Positions 10,514 through 24,213 of a DNA stretch of 64,000 nucleotides are shown in pieces. The DNA lies in assembly GCA_012861695.1 (NCBI GenBank), contig JAAOOA010000153.1:430001-494000 (forward strand), in the 5' to 3' direction. The first letter of the stretch is position 1. Every line of letters starts with the position of its first letter. A program made the position numbers and the translations under genes. Below the pieces are notes generated by a model, which saw only the letters and a program-made list of their open reading frames with translations, was not told the DNA's origin and ran no database searches. The stretch is from Trematomus loennbergii. Its lineage: Eukaryota > Chordata > Actinopteri > Perciformes > Nototheniidae.

Positions 10514-13474
10514 TCACTGGGACAGGAAGTCCATCGCGGTGTCTCTCTCCTCCACGAGCTCAGCCGCCGTGGCGTCCATCTTGGCGCGGGAGAAGGCGTT
10601 GATGGGGAGTCCGCCCACCATCTTCCAGGTCTTATTCTGTAAGGGAAAAAGAAGGAATGGTCAGACGTCAAGCTATTTTATTTTGTCCATTTTGATAGGC
10701 TTTAAATGTAGCCATCATCATATGTGACCCGCTCTATCGAAATCAGTCGGAAGTGGCAACGGCTCATTTCATAATAAACGTGGATTTGCGTAAAAAAATA
10801 GTTTTTCGGGGTTCGGGTGTTTTGTTTGATTTTAAATAAACAAAGTCTTGGCTTTCAGAATATGAAACTTATTTTGCCAAATTCAGATGATAAATACAAC
10901 TTTGAAGCTTGTAACGGCATAATTACAAGCGGAGAACGGAGTACGTCACAGCAGGCATAACAACAGCCGGTGTTTCTCGTGAGTGTTTTCCCCGGGAAAC
11001 AAACACATTACACACAAACGCAAAATTACACAAACACACACACACTCGCGAGCTTCCCCCAGACCAGTAATCCAAACGAAAATATCTTCCCTCCGTTACT
11101 ACTTTGATCATTTGCTCCGCTAATAATCAATCAGATCGATGGATTCCAGAGAAGAGGAAACTTTGAAGGCCTTTTTCTCAATCCTGATATCCTTAGAAAG
11201 CTAGGAATCTCCTCTTTCCAACAGTGTATACAACTCAAAATGTGTCTTCGGGTCAATGCGACTGATTTCGATGGAGCAGGTCACATATTGTTTCTCTCAC
11301 TTCTTCCTCGTAATCTCCCCAAAAATATCCCATGAATGAACATTTAATGGGAAAAAGTCATCTTTGAACTCTTAGACTCTTCAGCTGCTTGCATATTCCA
11401 GATACATCTGCTACAGGATTAATAACTTGAACACTTCAAATGGCTTTTGTACATTTTCACGTATGGTTTAATTCAATGTGTGCAGGTGGAGATTCCAGGG
11501 CTGAACAATTAATCAAAATGTTTTTAAAATCCCAATTTGGACAATATCCAAATCTTAGGAGACACACTATTGTTATATTTGCAATTGTGTTATTAAGTAT
11601 TGTGGTGCTGCAGAGAATTCCCTGCTTACAAATTGAATTCTAGAGAATCTAAATCATGATCATTTCATTACATTTACCAAATGAGAGTGAGAATAAAGAA
11701 GCAACAGTTATAATCTCCATGGACAGACTCACTCACCTTGATCTCGATGGGGAAGGAGTAGATGAGATCCTCTGGGATGCCGTAGGAGTTTCCACCGGCG
11801 TACACACCCATGGAGATGAACTCACCCTGTGAACAGGAAACCAACAAGTCAACAACAAAAAACACGTCCAACAACAAATATATCATAAGTATCAGGTACT
11901 GTGGTGCCTGTTGTTCAAAACCACATAAAAACAAAAAGGAAATCTGAATTTGGTACATCTGAGTAAATGTTTGAATGATCATATCTTCGAATGTTGCAAT
12001 GTTCCGTGTTATTTTGCAATTTAAGAATAATGCAATATAGTTATTTCACCCAAAAATGATCAGCCTGGTTTTTAGCGAGTACTTTTTATGTCCCGTCATA
12101 CTCCAAATCCACCGCAACACTCTCACAATTCACAGAATACATGTCATTGTTTGGCATGAAATAAAATTACCATCTTTATTTAAAATAATACAATAAAAAA
12201 AGACCATCTGTGATCAAAATATGTTGTTATATGTCTGGGAGGGAGGGTTGGTTTTTATTTCTGTTTGTCTGTATTATTGGTATTATTTTTAGCTTACATA
12301 TGTATTCTGTATATTTTGTAAGTAATTGCTGTTGTCTAATTTTAATTTTTCTTATGTAGAAACATGTTGTGTATTAATCTCAATAAAAATGTGATCGTTT
12401 TTCTAAATTAGCGTATAGTAAAAAGTGAGAACACCGTGAAGAAAGACCACATGGTGTAAGACATGTCAGAAATGGTCAAATCTGTCTCTGTGCTTGACTC
12501 ACGTCCTTGGTGCCGAACCAGATGTCCCTCATGTGGTCGCAGATGGCCTTGGCGGCGGACATGGCGCTGGACAGTTTACGGGCTTTGATGACGGCGGCGC
12601 CGCGCAGCTGCACCGTCTGAAGGAGGAGGAGAGATTCAAAGGTTTTATGGTCGTATGCACACAGTGTAGAAACGGCAATGACATCCTTCTGACCCGAGCT
12701 CCTCCAACAATGCAACATATATAATAAAATACATATACAAAATTGTGCAAGAAGTCTATATACATGTCAATAGGATATGATATATACAAGAACAGAATAT
12801 TAAATTAAATATTGTACATTAAGACGAAATTAAATACGGTTTATTGCGGTGATAACTATTTAGATAAATAAGTAGATTGCAAGATGACAAACAGATTGTT
12901 TATCGGGGCACTTCACAGAGCTCAGGTGTTAGCAGTTTATGGCCAGTAGGATGGAGGAGGGGAAGGTTAGGGAAGAGGACAGAAACTACAAAACCTGAAC
13001 CTGTAATATCTAGAATAAAAACGTTTTTGTGGTCAAATGAAGGCAGACATTACACTAAGAATGGAAGAAGTGAAGCTGTTCTTCCTGGGGCTAAGCAACA
13101 TATATAGATATAGAGATATCATAACTAGATATCAACATTTTGGATAATGTAACATCATTAGTGTTGCCTTCTCCTGGTTTTAAAGGCTTGATTGCACTGA
13201 AGTGATGCCATTTGGCTTATTTAACAGAGTAGGCATAATAGAAGACATAATAATGTGTAGGAATATATAAAACATTTTATAATAATGTGTGACTCACGGA
13301 GATGAAGTCTCCTCGGAGCCAGGCCTCGTCCTTCACGGCGTCGTAGGCGTCCTTCTCTACTCCCTTGACGGTGACCTTGGCGTGGTGCACGTCGGGGTAC
13401 TGAGAGGACGAGTGGTTCCCCCAGATGATCACGTTCTTCACTTTGTCCGCAGAAACACCGCAGCGCATCGCCAC
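10514..13474 (-). pseudogene. mdh1: mdh1 3' fragment, copy A (4 exons)
   Basis: Cytosolic malate dehydrogenase interconverts malate and oxaloacetate with NAD(H) in the malate-aspartate shuttle. Four exons on the minus strand: 13298-13474, 12503-12616, 11737-11826 and 10514-10636, each with AG/GT borders and compatible phase. They encode about the last 168 of roughly 333 residues, including the catalytic-histidine segment [14 protein letters not shown], and end ...[12 protein letters not shown]. All four frames are intact and match copies B and C. The N-terminal NAD-binding exons and the NPANTNC exon are absent; upstream is a hAT fragment and a unit junction. On its own this is a partial duplicate. 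Confidence 0.9.
10721..11287. mobile_element. MITE in mdh1 last intron, copy A
   Basis: Ends TATGTGACCCGCTC and GAGCAGGTCACATA, forming an inverted repeat of about 28 bp that includes ATCGAAATCAGTCG. TA flanks fit a Tc1/mariner-like MITE. It is in the same place in all three mdh1 copies, so it predates the duplication. Confidence 0.7.
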
Positions 13475-14160
13475 CTGCAGGACAGGGACAGACACTACAT
13501 CAGTTATTCTGTTAAGCATACAGTGATTGCCAACAATAACTTTTAATCGTCACTTGGTGATCATAAATGGAACAAAATATTGATGTAAATAAACAGTAAT
13601 TTTTCCTCTATTTAAAAACACGGTAAAGCTCCTTTTTATAGATATATTTGACTGTTTTGGAAAATTCCTATTTTCTGTTTGATTCTTGACTTTTGCATAA
13701 TTTGTTTGTTCTTCCATCTACCATGTTTATTGTACCAAAATATAATAATTTCTTAAATGTACAAAAAACCTAATAAACAAATGTCTGATACTTTTTATAA
13801 AACTTTACTTAACTTCTCCCCTTCTCATATTTCCATTTGTTACAGTTTTGTATTCATATAATTCAGCATGTACAGATATTCAATCAGGAATAGATGGAGG
13901 ATTGACCAATACCAAGTTATATTGATTTGAACAAATACAAAAAAATCCATACTGAATTCAATTTTCCAACATTACACCTTTACAGTTTTAAAAATGTTAG
14001 AACAAACAGTTTTGCTTGAAAACTGGCCTTTGATAAACATGTTGCATTTGCCTTTGGATAAGTCTGTTTTCCCTTCTCAAAGAGCAGCTGGAGGGCAACA
14101 TGTTAGCTTAAGGGTTAATGTTAGCTAGGGTAAGGTTAAGGTTATGTTTGTGTGTGTGTG
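13475..14160. other. mdh1 intron/upstream sequence, copy A
   Basis: AT-rich, no exon. Shared with 27152-27840 and 44760-45413. In copy C this is the intron between the NPANTNC exon and the next. Confidence 0.6.
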
Positions 14161-14239
14161 TAGGCCTGTCGCGATAATCAATAAATGGACTTATCGTACG
14201 ATAAATAAAAATGGACTCGATAACTTATCTGAGCTCGAT

Positions 14240-14240
<1 letters not shown>
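14161..14240 (+). mobile_element. hAT transposon 5' end, truncated (unit A)
   Basis: TAGGCCTGTCGCGATAATC and the following 60 bp match the hAT fragments in B (27841) and C (45414). It is cut at GATAAA by a GGTA repeat. Confidence 0.55.
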
Positions 14241-14868
<628 letters not shown>

Positions 14869-15711
14869 TTATCAGTAAAAATAGTTGAGACGCTTCTTTT
14901 GAAACATCTTAAAAATGTGCCTTGAAACTCAGAAAGTGAATTTTCACATGAAGATAACAGCAGCTCGTGAATTATACACAATATTTCTTCCCTTCTCCGA
15001 TCAACGTATCACTAGTCTACATTTGACAACAAGAAAGTTAATTTTGTATTTATTACTGCAAAATATCTCAAACATAAAATTATTTCCCACAAACTATTCC
15101 TGTATTTCCTGCATGTCTTAGGGCTAAAAAGTCCAATATTTGTTAATTCTCACTAACCATCTGTGTATTTATATTTATTAATGAAAGAAATGTGATATTT
15201 TCTCTGTTTTTATTGATTTTTTCCACAGTTTTGTCATCTGTGCACTTACATATTGCTGTATGTGTTGTTGATGTCAATAAGTAAGGTTGTAATGGTGACC
15301 TCTTAACCTGACATTTAAACCAGGTGTGTAAAAGGTCAACTCAATACTTATTTTGTGTCTTTTAAATGTTTTTAAAGTCATATAAGTGTAAATATAATGC
15401 TCTTTTAGTGTATCAACAAAAAAATTTAGCAAGAGTTGAGTTAACTGTCTTTTATTTCACTTTAAATTATCACATTGTAGACTGTATAAGGAAGATATAA
15501 TGTACTTCTCTAAATAAACACGAATGTTACTTTAATACATATTTTGACATTGTCACTTTACCCTTAAACACTTTTACCTGATGGTGTATTAGCTATTTAC
15601 ATCCATACAAATATGTATTATAACTTCTTTATTCTGCATTAACATGTAATAAATTACTTTGTATTCACTTTGCAACCACTGCAGTCTACAAAGGTGGTGC
15701 ATTTGTATAGT

Positions 15712-15750
<39 letters not shown>

Positions 15751-15761
15751 ACACACACACA

Positions 15762-15821
<60 letters not shown>

Positions 15822-15832
15822 ACACCACACAC
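15712..15832. repeat. (AC)n microsatellite, unit B
   Basis: Equivalent of 2416-2526, with several CACCAC interruptions. Confidence 0.95.
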
Positions 15833-15954
15833 GGCAGAAGCAGATGCATGCCACAGCAGCAGACAGTTCACATAATGTTTTAAAAGCTGTGAATGTTAAT
15901 TGGATTTCCTTAAAGCTGCAGACCACACCTGTTTCTGACACACTTTCCTTGCAG

Positions 15955-16109
15955 CAACTGGTCTGTCTCAAAGATATTAACGTTACCCACCTGTCAAAGT
16001 ACCGGAAATCCTCAAAAACAAAGCCGAGGAACACACGGACAACCTCGGCCAGAGACACACTATCTCCCAGAGTACTGCTCAGACCCGGAGGACTCGGTTT
16101 TACAGATAA
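15955..16109 (+). pseudogene. Candidate terminal exon, frameshifted (unit B)
   Basis: Same acceptor-plus-exon as at 2649, but 155 nt instead of 156: one G is missing in ACCGGGAAATCC, which breaks the frame after KYR. Protein unknown. Confidence 0.3.
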
Positions 16110-16179
16110 AAGGTGAAATTAAAAGGTTAAAAGTCAGTGTTTATCTTCCTGCTGCCGTTAGCTTCTGACAGCCAGCCCA

Positions 16180-16275
16180 GGACACACACCGCCTGACGCA
16201 AGTGACGTGACGCGCGTGAGTATTAAAAACAAGCCAGTTGATTGGTCGAAAAGGGCCGTCAATCAGAGTCCCGCC
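16180..16275. promoter_or_regulatory. CpG/CRE/CCAAT promoter-like block, unit B
   Basis: Same CRE-like and CCAAT motifs as 2878-2995, with a small deletion between the CCAAT boxes and CCCGCCTCTCC. No ugp2 exon follows it in this unit. Confidence 0.35.
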
Positions 16276-17267
16276 TCTCCATGATGGTCTATTTTTACTA
16301 CAATTAATTAATAATTTCCCTTCAATAAAATGAAGACTTAGTTAAATGTTTTTAAATATGTTTTAATGTACTATTTCTCATTTTAAAGTCAGTGTTATTT
16401 TGTAAATGTGTTGTTTTTTATTTTAATTGCATCCCATTTTAACTCAATTATTCCACCATTTGTATTAATTTAACTGATTTAACTGTACACTACTTTAATA
16501 AAACGTATTCGGTTTGCACCTGCTTGCACTGAAGTGTACAGCTTCACAGTTCCTGCATTTTAATTGTCCTTTTTTAATTAATATGTTATTGTCATATTGC
16601 CAGATAGGGAGAGAATATACATGTTCTGAAAACCCAGACATTAGAGATAGCTTAAAAATAATCAATCAATAATTAAAAAAAGGTTTCTATTTATGTGCAG
16701 TTTGGATCGATGCTGCCCTCATGTGGCGAAAGCTATTTACTGCAGGACCTGGTGGTCTTACAAAAAGGCATGGTAGTAGAAGAGCAACTGCTCCAGTTGT
16801 TTGGGGGTACAGTGGGTGGTCATTGAAAATGTGTTCTGATGTTCTTCACAGAAAATGAGCCAAGGCCATTGAGTGTGAGTTTGAAAAACAATTGATCATA
16901 TCATTTTTTCTTTAGCTAAATAATGAAAACGGGTCCCACAGACCCGAACACCGTACAAGGGTTAAGTTTAGATTGAACACTGGTCTGATGATCAAACAGA
17001 GGAAACAAGTGGGTTAAAACATGTTTGAGTCAGAACTTGAAAGTCTTCCAGATTCTAAGTTCATCTTTCCAATATATCTGCTGGTCATAAAAACAGATGA
17101 CTGCATTTCTATCAATGATTAACTAGTAAAGAGATTAGAGGGATTGAAAGTGAATGCTGACATTGTTGAAGAGAGCCTCGACAGCAGTACACTGTGGGAG
17201 ATCTCAACACAGTAGAGGACTGTAAGGCAAACCGAGGGGAAGTACAAGGTGAGCTGCTTCTTGAAGT

Positions 17268-17390
17268 TTCCTGAGCTGCCATGTGTGTTCAGAGACTTTC
17301 AGAGATCCTGTGTCTCTGAGCTGCAACCACAGCTTCTGTTCGAGCTGCCTGCAGACATTCTGGGAACAAAGTAAGAACAAAAACTGTCCA
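17268..17390 (+). pseudogene. Extra TRIM RING fragment (unit B only)
   Basis: A second copy of the RING start sits about 500 bp upstream of the main TRIM start. It reads [26 protein letters not shown] and joins directly to non-TRIM text. In A, C and D the two flanks are joined without it, at a shared AGAACAAAAACTGTCC-like word. It is either a deletion in the others or a local insertion here. Confidence 0.75.
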
Positions 17391-17783
17391 CTTCAAACTT
17401 TGATATATGAGCTTTTTCCTTTTTATCACGTTGTTGTTTTTTTAAACGTATTAAATCTTGTGTGTTTATCTTCCAACAGATAGGCCTACCTGGACAAAGT
17501 CATCGTCCTGAACTGAATACCAAAGTACATTTCCCTCTGAAAGACATCCTGACTCCATCTGGTGGTGAATAAATGACATAGCAGCATTTCCTGATGTTGA
17601 TAATTCACCCTGTGACGGAGGGCAGAGAAACGAAAGAGGATTTTGACATTGTTGAACAGAGCTGAGACGCCATTACAGGGTGTGAGATCTCTGCTGCGAG
17701 ACACGTTTGGAGTATATTTGGGGAGAAGTGGAGAGACATTGGAAGTTGGTGAGTCCTGCTATTGAAAATAACTTTAATATCAA

Positions 17784-19196
17784 ATGGCTGAGAAAACCGT
17801 CTTGTTGAAAGTTTCCTGAGCTGCCATGTGTGTCAGAGACTTTCAGAGATCCCGTGTCTCTGGGCTGCAACCACAGCTTCTGTTCGAGCTGCCTGCAGAA
17901 TTCTGGGAACAAAGTAAGAACAAAAACTGTCCCATTTGTAAAAGAAATCTTCTAAAGATTTCCTTGGTGAACTTTACACTGAAGGAGCTGGCTGACTCCT
18001 TTGCTGAGAGACAGAAAGCTGGATCATCTGAGACAGAAAAAGGAGAGAAGAAGGTGGAGGTGGTGTGTAGTAAACATCCAGAAGAGCCTAGATTGTTCTG
18101 TAAGGATGAAGAGAGAGCTGTGTGTCCTGTCTGTGAGTTTTCTCTCCACCAGAGTCACAAGGTGGTTCCTGTAGAACAAGCAGTCAGTGAGCTGAAGGAC
18201 CTGCTGAAATCTGACTTAGAGTCTCTGCAGGACAAGAGGGACAAATACAAAGGAGTGGAGGAAACATACAAGGAAGTGATTCAAGTGTCCGAGAAGCAGC
18301 TGCTGTCCACAGAGAGGCAGATCAGAGCAGAGTTCATCAAGCTCCATCAGTTCCTGAAAGAGGAAGAGGAGTCCAGACTGGCAGCTCTGAGGGAGGAAGA
18401 GGAGCTGAAGGGGAAGACTATCAGCAGAGAGATGAAGAGCATTCAGGAGCACATCTCCTCTCTGTCACACAGTATCTCTGCTGTTGAAGAAGAGCTGCAG
18501 AAACACAACGGGCCCTTCCTCAGCAGTTACAAAGCCACTCAGAGCAGAGCCAGAGTCCAGAGCTCACTGTCAGACCCACAGCTGCTCTCAGGAGCGCTGA
18601 CAGATGTGGCCAAACACCTGGGCAACCTGTCCTTCAGAGTCTGGGAGAAGATGAAGGACCAGGTCCACTTCAGTCCTGTCATTCTGGACCCAAACACTGC
18701 AACAGCTGGCTCTCTCTGTCTGATGATCTGACCAGTGTGAGACATGGAGACAAAGATCAGCAGCTTCCTGATAATCCAGAGAGATTCACTAAGTATGCTA
18801 TGTTCTGGGCTCTGAGGGCTTCAGCTCAGGGAAACACAGCTGGGAGGTGGAGGTGGGAGATCATCCTGACTGGAATATAGGTTTGACTAAAGAGTCAGTG
18901 ACAGGAAGGGAGAGAGACCTGCCTCACCAAATATGGAATCTGGTGTTTAACATCGCAGTGGAAAATACACTAATGGTGATGGTAGACTGTCAGAGTGGAG
19001 AAGAATCTCCAGAGGATCAGAGTCCAGCTGGACTATGACAAGGGGGAGGTGTCCTTCTACGACCCTGAAGACATGACTCCCATCTGCACTCTCAGAGACA
19101 CTTTCACTGAGAAACTCTTCCCATATTTCAATATTGGAAGCTGGTGATGCTAAAACTGCTGATATCAAAATCTGTCAAAGTGAGATTCCTCTGTGA
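17784..19196 (+). pseudogene. TRIM-family E3 ubiquitin ligase, broken (unit B)
   Basis: Start codon at 17784, but single-base losses near 17798 (CCGTCTTG), 17831 (GTGTCAGAG) and 17900 (GCAGAATTC) scramble the RING. From [14 protein letters not shown] onward one frame runs to 18731, giving the longest open stretch of the four copies: last RING cysteines, an intact B-box 2 (CSKHPEEPRLFCKDEERAVC, then CEF.LHQSH) and the whole coiled coil. It then stops at the PRY/SPRY boundary, where this copy reads CTGCAACAGCTGGC instead of CTGCACAGCTGTC. SPRY remnants run to TGA 19194-19196. Confidence 0.85.
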
Positions 19197-20039
19197 TGTT
19201 CAGGAGTGTTGTTCAGACTTTATTCTGACTTCGTCTGTCTAGATCCTTTTGAAATAATCAAGGTAAAAAACAACAGATGATAATCAGAATTTAATTTGAG
19301 TCTGTAAGATTTTAAATGTTAAGATTTGATCAGTTTTATTTGCAGAGTTTTACACGTTTTACTCAAAGTCTCAGTGCAACAAAACTAATCATTTGTTCAT
19401 TTTTATAGTTTATCATTTTGTTATACTTTATTATATGTTTTATAGCTTTAATGTCATGAGATTGTTTGATTATGTTTTTTGTGAATTCTTGGCTTTTAAG
19501 AAATGTATTCATTTTGTATGTCGTGCTGAAACTGCATGAAATAAACCAAACTAACAAATGAAAGCTGTCAATTCTCCTTTCATCAACATCTAGTTAATAA
19601 TGACACACTATATAGCACTATAAGTCATGAGTTTAACTTTCTGATATTTGTAGGTCTTTTGATGAATTATGTTTAGATATGGATATATTGTTTTACTCTC
19701 CACGGGCAAGTCATTTAATACTTCTATTTCATTCTTTCATTGTTGCAATGTTTCTTTGGGACGTTTTCCGTACTGTATACATGGACGATAACATTTATTG
19801 TGATTGAAAATGTAAATGTTGTTATCAACCTGAAAGGAATCACAGCTGGAGAATGAAGTTTAGTATTTGTAATGCTGCTTCAGATATCTTATGATTCAAT
19901 AACCAGCAGTTTGATGCAGAAATGTGTCTCTGAACTTGATATTGGTTTCTTCAGGTGAATCTGTCATATGTGACAAATTACAAATATAAATGACAAAAGA
20001 CAATTGTACAACAAACTATAATATAAATAAATAATTCTT

Positions 20040-20481
20040 AATGATTTAATCTCTTCTTATTTTTTGCATTGCATCCCTTCAAACATCTGTTTTAACCTCA
20101 ACATGAATTGACAGCCAAACTCATGAAATCTATATTTCCTTTTGTGAAGTCATGTTGTTAACCTGCTGTAAACAAAGAAGCTCCCACCCTGATGAAGGAG
20201 AATCAGCAGAAAACATGTGAGGGGTAAAGCATGGCATACTGGAGCTGTGCCACGTGTTTGATTTGATGGAGTTGTTTTGATTCTCTCTTAGAAACAGTCA
20301 GGAGTCACATTTACCTTTCTCCAACTCCACTGCAGCATTATAACATATAACAAGTAGCTTCAACATTAAAAAGAGTAATGCATTACAATCATTTCCTGCT
20401 AAATACATATTTATTCACTTTGATACTCTGTCTTCATTTACTTCAAATCCCAATGATCCAGTTGTTGATCAGCTGTGTTAT
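20040..20481. other. Stretch retained only in unit B
   Basis: About 350 bp between TTTTAACCTCAACATG and the TTAA element have no equivalent in A, C or D, where TTTTAACC joins directly to TTAAAGG. No gene seen. It could be ancestral flank lost elsewhere or an insertion. Confidence 0.55.
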
Positions 20482-21623
20482 TTAAAGGTCACCTATCATG
20501 CTATTTTTAGGCATAGCATAGGTCTCAGATATATAAAAATATATAAAAAACATGTCTATGAAGTGTTTTGCTCAAAATACCAAACAGATCACCCATTCTA
20601 GCCATGCCGCATATCCCTCTATTTCACTTCCTGTTTGAAAAGTGCTGATTTGGGGTATAAAGCTTTAAAAAAAAAGAGGGGGGAGCCATACTTGCCAACC
20701 TTGAGACCTCAGAAATCGGGAGCATTTCAAAACCGCCGCGGGGTGGGGGGGGGAGCTGTATTAGATTAACATTAACATGCTTATTGTTGTTGTAAGGGCA
20801 CTGCCTTGCGGCCTGTAGCACCATCCTTTATGGAGCATATGTGACGGACAGGATGAGCAGAGGGTAGAGTTGTCGATTCTTGTTCTGTTTTCTGTGACTA
20901 TTTTCCCCACCCTCTCAGACTTTCAGTTGTGCGCGCTACTAAGAGACGCGCTACCATGGAAACCAAACAATGGTGTAGCTGTATTAAAGTCTGAGTGGAA
21001 ACAGTCCTGAGTAAATCTGATTTAGTCAGAAATCGGGAGAAATGCGGGAGAAATATGACCCCGGGAAGAAACCGGGAGAGGGCAATGAAATCGGGAGTCT
21101 CCCGCGAAAATCGGGAGGGTTGGCAAGTATGGTCGGAGCTTATGCGGGACCCGGCAGCTACTGTCTAAACTAAATGCTGCGTGATGAAACGCCATATCAT
21201 GGATTATCAAGGATTATTTCTGAAACAGTATGGAGCTCAAAGGCTTTCTCTCTTGCCGGTTATACCACAAGGTGAGTTCCTTTTTTTTCCTGCTTCTTCA
21301 CACACATGCTCTCCAGTACAGGTTAGCTCTGAGTGTTAGCGATGCTAATGTAACATGCACCGACCATAACAAAACAGCCGGGCATTGTTTCTGATAGCAA
21401 CTTCCTGATAGGGCCGTGGGTGTAAAGCCAGCCTACATTTCCGATATTACGTCGTATCGGACGCAAATCTGGATCAGCCCCGTTTTTAGAGATTTGGGTA
21501 CGGAGGAAAACAGAGAGGGTTTTATTTTCTGACGCTGTGTGAGTTCCCCGACACACCGGGGACACATCTTTATGTATAAAAGACATGAAAAAGTGCATTT
21601 TGCTTGATACAGTGTCCCCTTAA
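20482..21623. mobile_element. TTAA-flanked inverted-repeat element, unit B
   Basis: Equivalent of 7191-7899, enlarged by the nested hAT-type MITE at 20687-21131. Contains the conserved 88-nt frame at 21184-21271. Confidence 0.6.
20687..21131. mobile_element. hAT-type MITE, unit B only
   Basis: 445 bp with perfect 14-bp terminal inverted repeats CATACTTGCCAACC / GGTTGGCAAGTATG. Flanks GGGGGAGC and GTCGGAGC look like a mutated 8-bp target duplication, as hAT elements make. Internal ATCGGGAG motifs repeat in both orientations. The same place in A, C and D is uninterrupted. Confidence 0.8.
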
Positions 21624-22439
21624 AGTAAGACTTATTGCCGGTATTTTTTCACTTAATCTAGCTAGGTAAACATGGTTTATATAAAAAGTAAACTAGTATT
21701 TCCCATTTAACTTTTTTTGTTATAATTCACTTGCCTTAAACATTACAATTTACTTTTATAATTTAGTTTTAATCGATTAACCTAGCTTGAAGACAGAAAC
21801 TGTATATTTATATATACTGTGAGGTTCGACAAAGCATAATAGCATTTAATAAATATATTAAATTAAGTGGTAAACCTGTCATGAGCCCCCCCAGAGTGAT
21901 ATCAAATAAAAGTTTGGTACTTACATCCACGTGCCAGACTTACATCTCCTCTGCAGAAACGTGAAGCTGGTGTAAACATCTGGAAGCTGAAAACAATTTA
22001 CTTCAATCTTTCATAGAGGCCCTGTTCTGTCTGTTTGGGGCGTTCCTCTCCTGTAGTGTAATATAGGTTTTAGTGCATGTGAATGGTCTCAGAGGCTCAC
22101 ATCCCTGTGTTCCTCCAGAGGGAGTTTCTGTCCTGCCTGAAACGCCTCCATTGGACTCCTTTGTTTACTTCTGTAACATAAGCCGCTGTCACAGGAAATA
22201 CAGGAAATACGAATCTGAACCTGAAGTTAAGCAGAGAACGACCCCTTCAAACAAATACTGAGGAAATAAAGAAACCCTCACAGCTTCAGATGGATTTCAG
22301 TTCATAATCCTTCATATTAAAACTGTTTTTATTCATTTATTCTCTATTAAAATAAAATCAGAAGATCAGAGCACAGCAGAAGAAATTTTTTAATGGATTT
22401 TTTGTCAAAGCACTTAAGATATTCATTGCTATCGGGATG

Positions 22440-22832
22440 TTAAAGGTGGGGTAGGTAAGTTGAGAAACCGGCTCGAGATACACTTTTTGTTATATTCCAT
22501 GGAATGCTCTTAACATCCCGATAGCAATGAATATCTGAGTGCTTTGACAAAAGATCCATAAAAAATATCATCTGTGGAAGCGTAATACTGTAAAAAGCAC
22601 GACCAATCATCTGAGCCGGCCCGGCTAAAATAACTGGATGGCCTACCTGCCTGTCAGCCTTCCATCTGTGCACAACTTATCTTGTGCCCTCATTGGTCAT
22701 GTGTGCGTTCGTGTGTGTGGAGGAGGGGCTCTGTAAGGAAGTCTGAAGGAAGAGGCAGATTTTTCCGGCTGTGTATTTTCAAATTCTTGCGCACTCGAGC
22801 TGGTTTCTCAAACTTACCTACCCCACCTTTAA
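22440..22832. mobile_element. TTAA-type MITE (AGGTGGGGTAGG family), unit B
   Basis: Equivalent of 8706-9095 with the same TTAA ends. The extra opposite terminal piece seen after it in A and C is absent, so here it abuts the minisatellite element directly. Confidence 0.65.
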
Positions 22833-23726
22833 AGGTCACCTATTATGCAAATCCACTTCATGTCTCTTCTACATCAACATGTGTCCCCTCTTCTTCATGT
22901 CTCTTCTACATCAACATGTGTCCCCTCTTCTTCATGTCTCTTCTACATCACCATGTGTCCCCACTTCTTCATGTCTCTTCTACATCAACATGTGTCCCCT
23001 CTTCTTCATGTCTCTTCTACATCAACATGTGTCCCCTCTTCTTCATGTCTCTTCTACATCAACATATGTCCCCTCTTCTTCATGTCTCTTCTACATCAAC
23101 ATGTGTCCCCTCTTCTTCATGTCTCTTCTACATCAACATGTGTCCCCTCTTCTTCATGTCTCTTCTACATCAACATGTGTCCCCTCTTCTCATGTCTCTT
23201 CTACATCAACATGTGTCCCCTCTTCTCATGTCTCTTCTACATCAACATATTCCCTCTTCTTCATGTCTCTTCTACATCAACATGTGTCCCCTCGTGGAAA
23301 GAGACTCTGAAAGTTTCAGGAACAAAGATTCTCTCTTTTCATCCTGATCCAGTTAATAAAAACCTGTCTGAAAATGAGCTGATCAGATTTTGGCCACTTT
23401 ATGATGTCATAACGATGTTTTGGCTTGTGTCACCATTAGCCAATCACCAACCAAGGTAACCCCCCCCCCACCTTATCACCTGAATCTCCTCCTAGAGCAC
23501 CATTGTGTTCTTTGTAACCAAATCTCTCTGAGGGGCGTGGGGAGGGGCTCCTTATTTTCATCTAAAGTAACAGAAGAATCAGCACTTTTGAAACAGGGCT
23601 GAAACAGAGGGGATTATGGGATGCTGCAATGATCTGTTTGGTGTTTCAGCCAATCAGAGACATGTTCTGTATATATCTGAGACCTTATAATTATTGATAA
23701 AAAACAGTATGATATAGGACCTTTAA
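22829..23726. mobile_element. TTAA-flanked element carrying the minisatellite, unit B
   Basis: TTAAAGGTCACCTATTATGC at the left and GATATAGGACCTTTAA at the right; counterpart of 9161-10029. Confidence 0.5.
22856..23294. repeat. 37-bp minisatellite, about 12 units (unit B)
   Basis: Longest of the six arrays, with unit variants such as CATCACCATG and CATATTCCC. Confidence 0.95.
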
Positions 23727-24025
23727 GGCTGTGCTAACCAAAGACCCTATTTTAGGAATCTTACCATTAAAAAAAACACGGCAACTTTGGGGAAAACCGG
23801 AAGTGCAAAAATGCTAACTCATCTCCGTGTTTAAGGACTCATTCCTGCACCACTCTGAGACTTCTGAGCATGAAAGAAGCATAAACATGTTTTTGTTGGG
23901 TCAGTTTCTTTGTGGTTTTATTTGTGACAACATGATCCGTTACAGTTTCTGGACAGCTAGTGTGCGTTATCATCTACCAACACAGACATTCTCTCGGTGC
24001 AGACTTGTTGTGGTTGTTAAATAGG

Positions 24026-24031
24026 TTTATT
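24026..24031 (-). promoter_or_regulatory. mdh1 polyadenylation signal, copy B
   Basis: AATAAA on the minus strand, same spacing from the stop as in copy A. Confidence 0.6.
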
Positions 24032-24213
24032 CTGAAAACCTGGAGAAGAAGTGGCCTAGTGACACACACACACACACACACTCTGTCAAACACACACTGT
24101 GCAGCTGGGACGGTTAATACGAGTGGAGAGTTTCTTCTTCTTCAGAGCTTCGAGCAGCAACTCTTCTGGGGGTCTAGGTGAAGTTGCTGCAGTTGGCCAG
24201 CAGGGGGAGTCAG

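Noticed and set aside
12494..12724. Plus-strand frames opposite the mdh1 exons
   Set aside because: Antisense shadows of real exons.
14100..14160. Telomere-like AGGGTTAATG / GGTTAAGGTTA text
   Set aside because: Only a few irregular units; not an interstitial telomere array.
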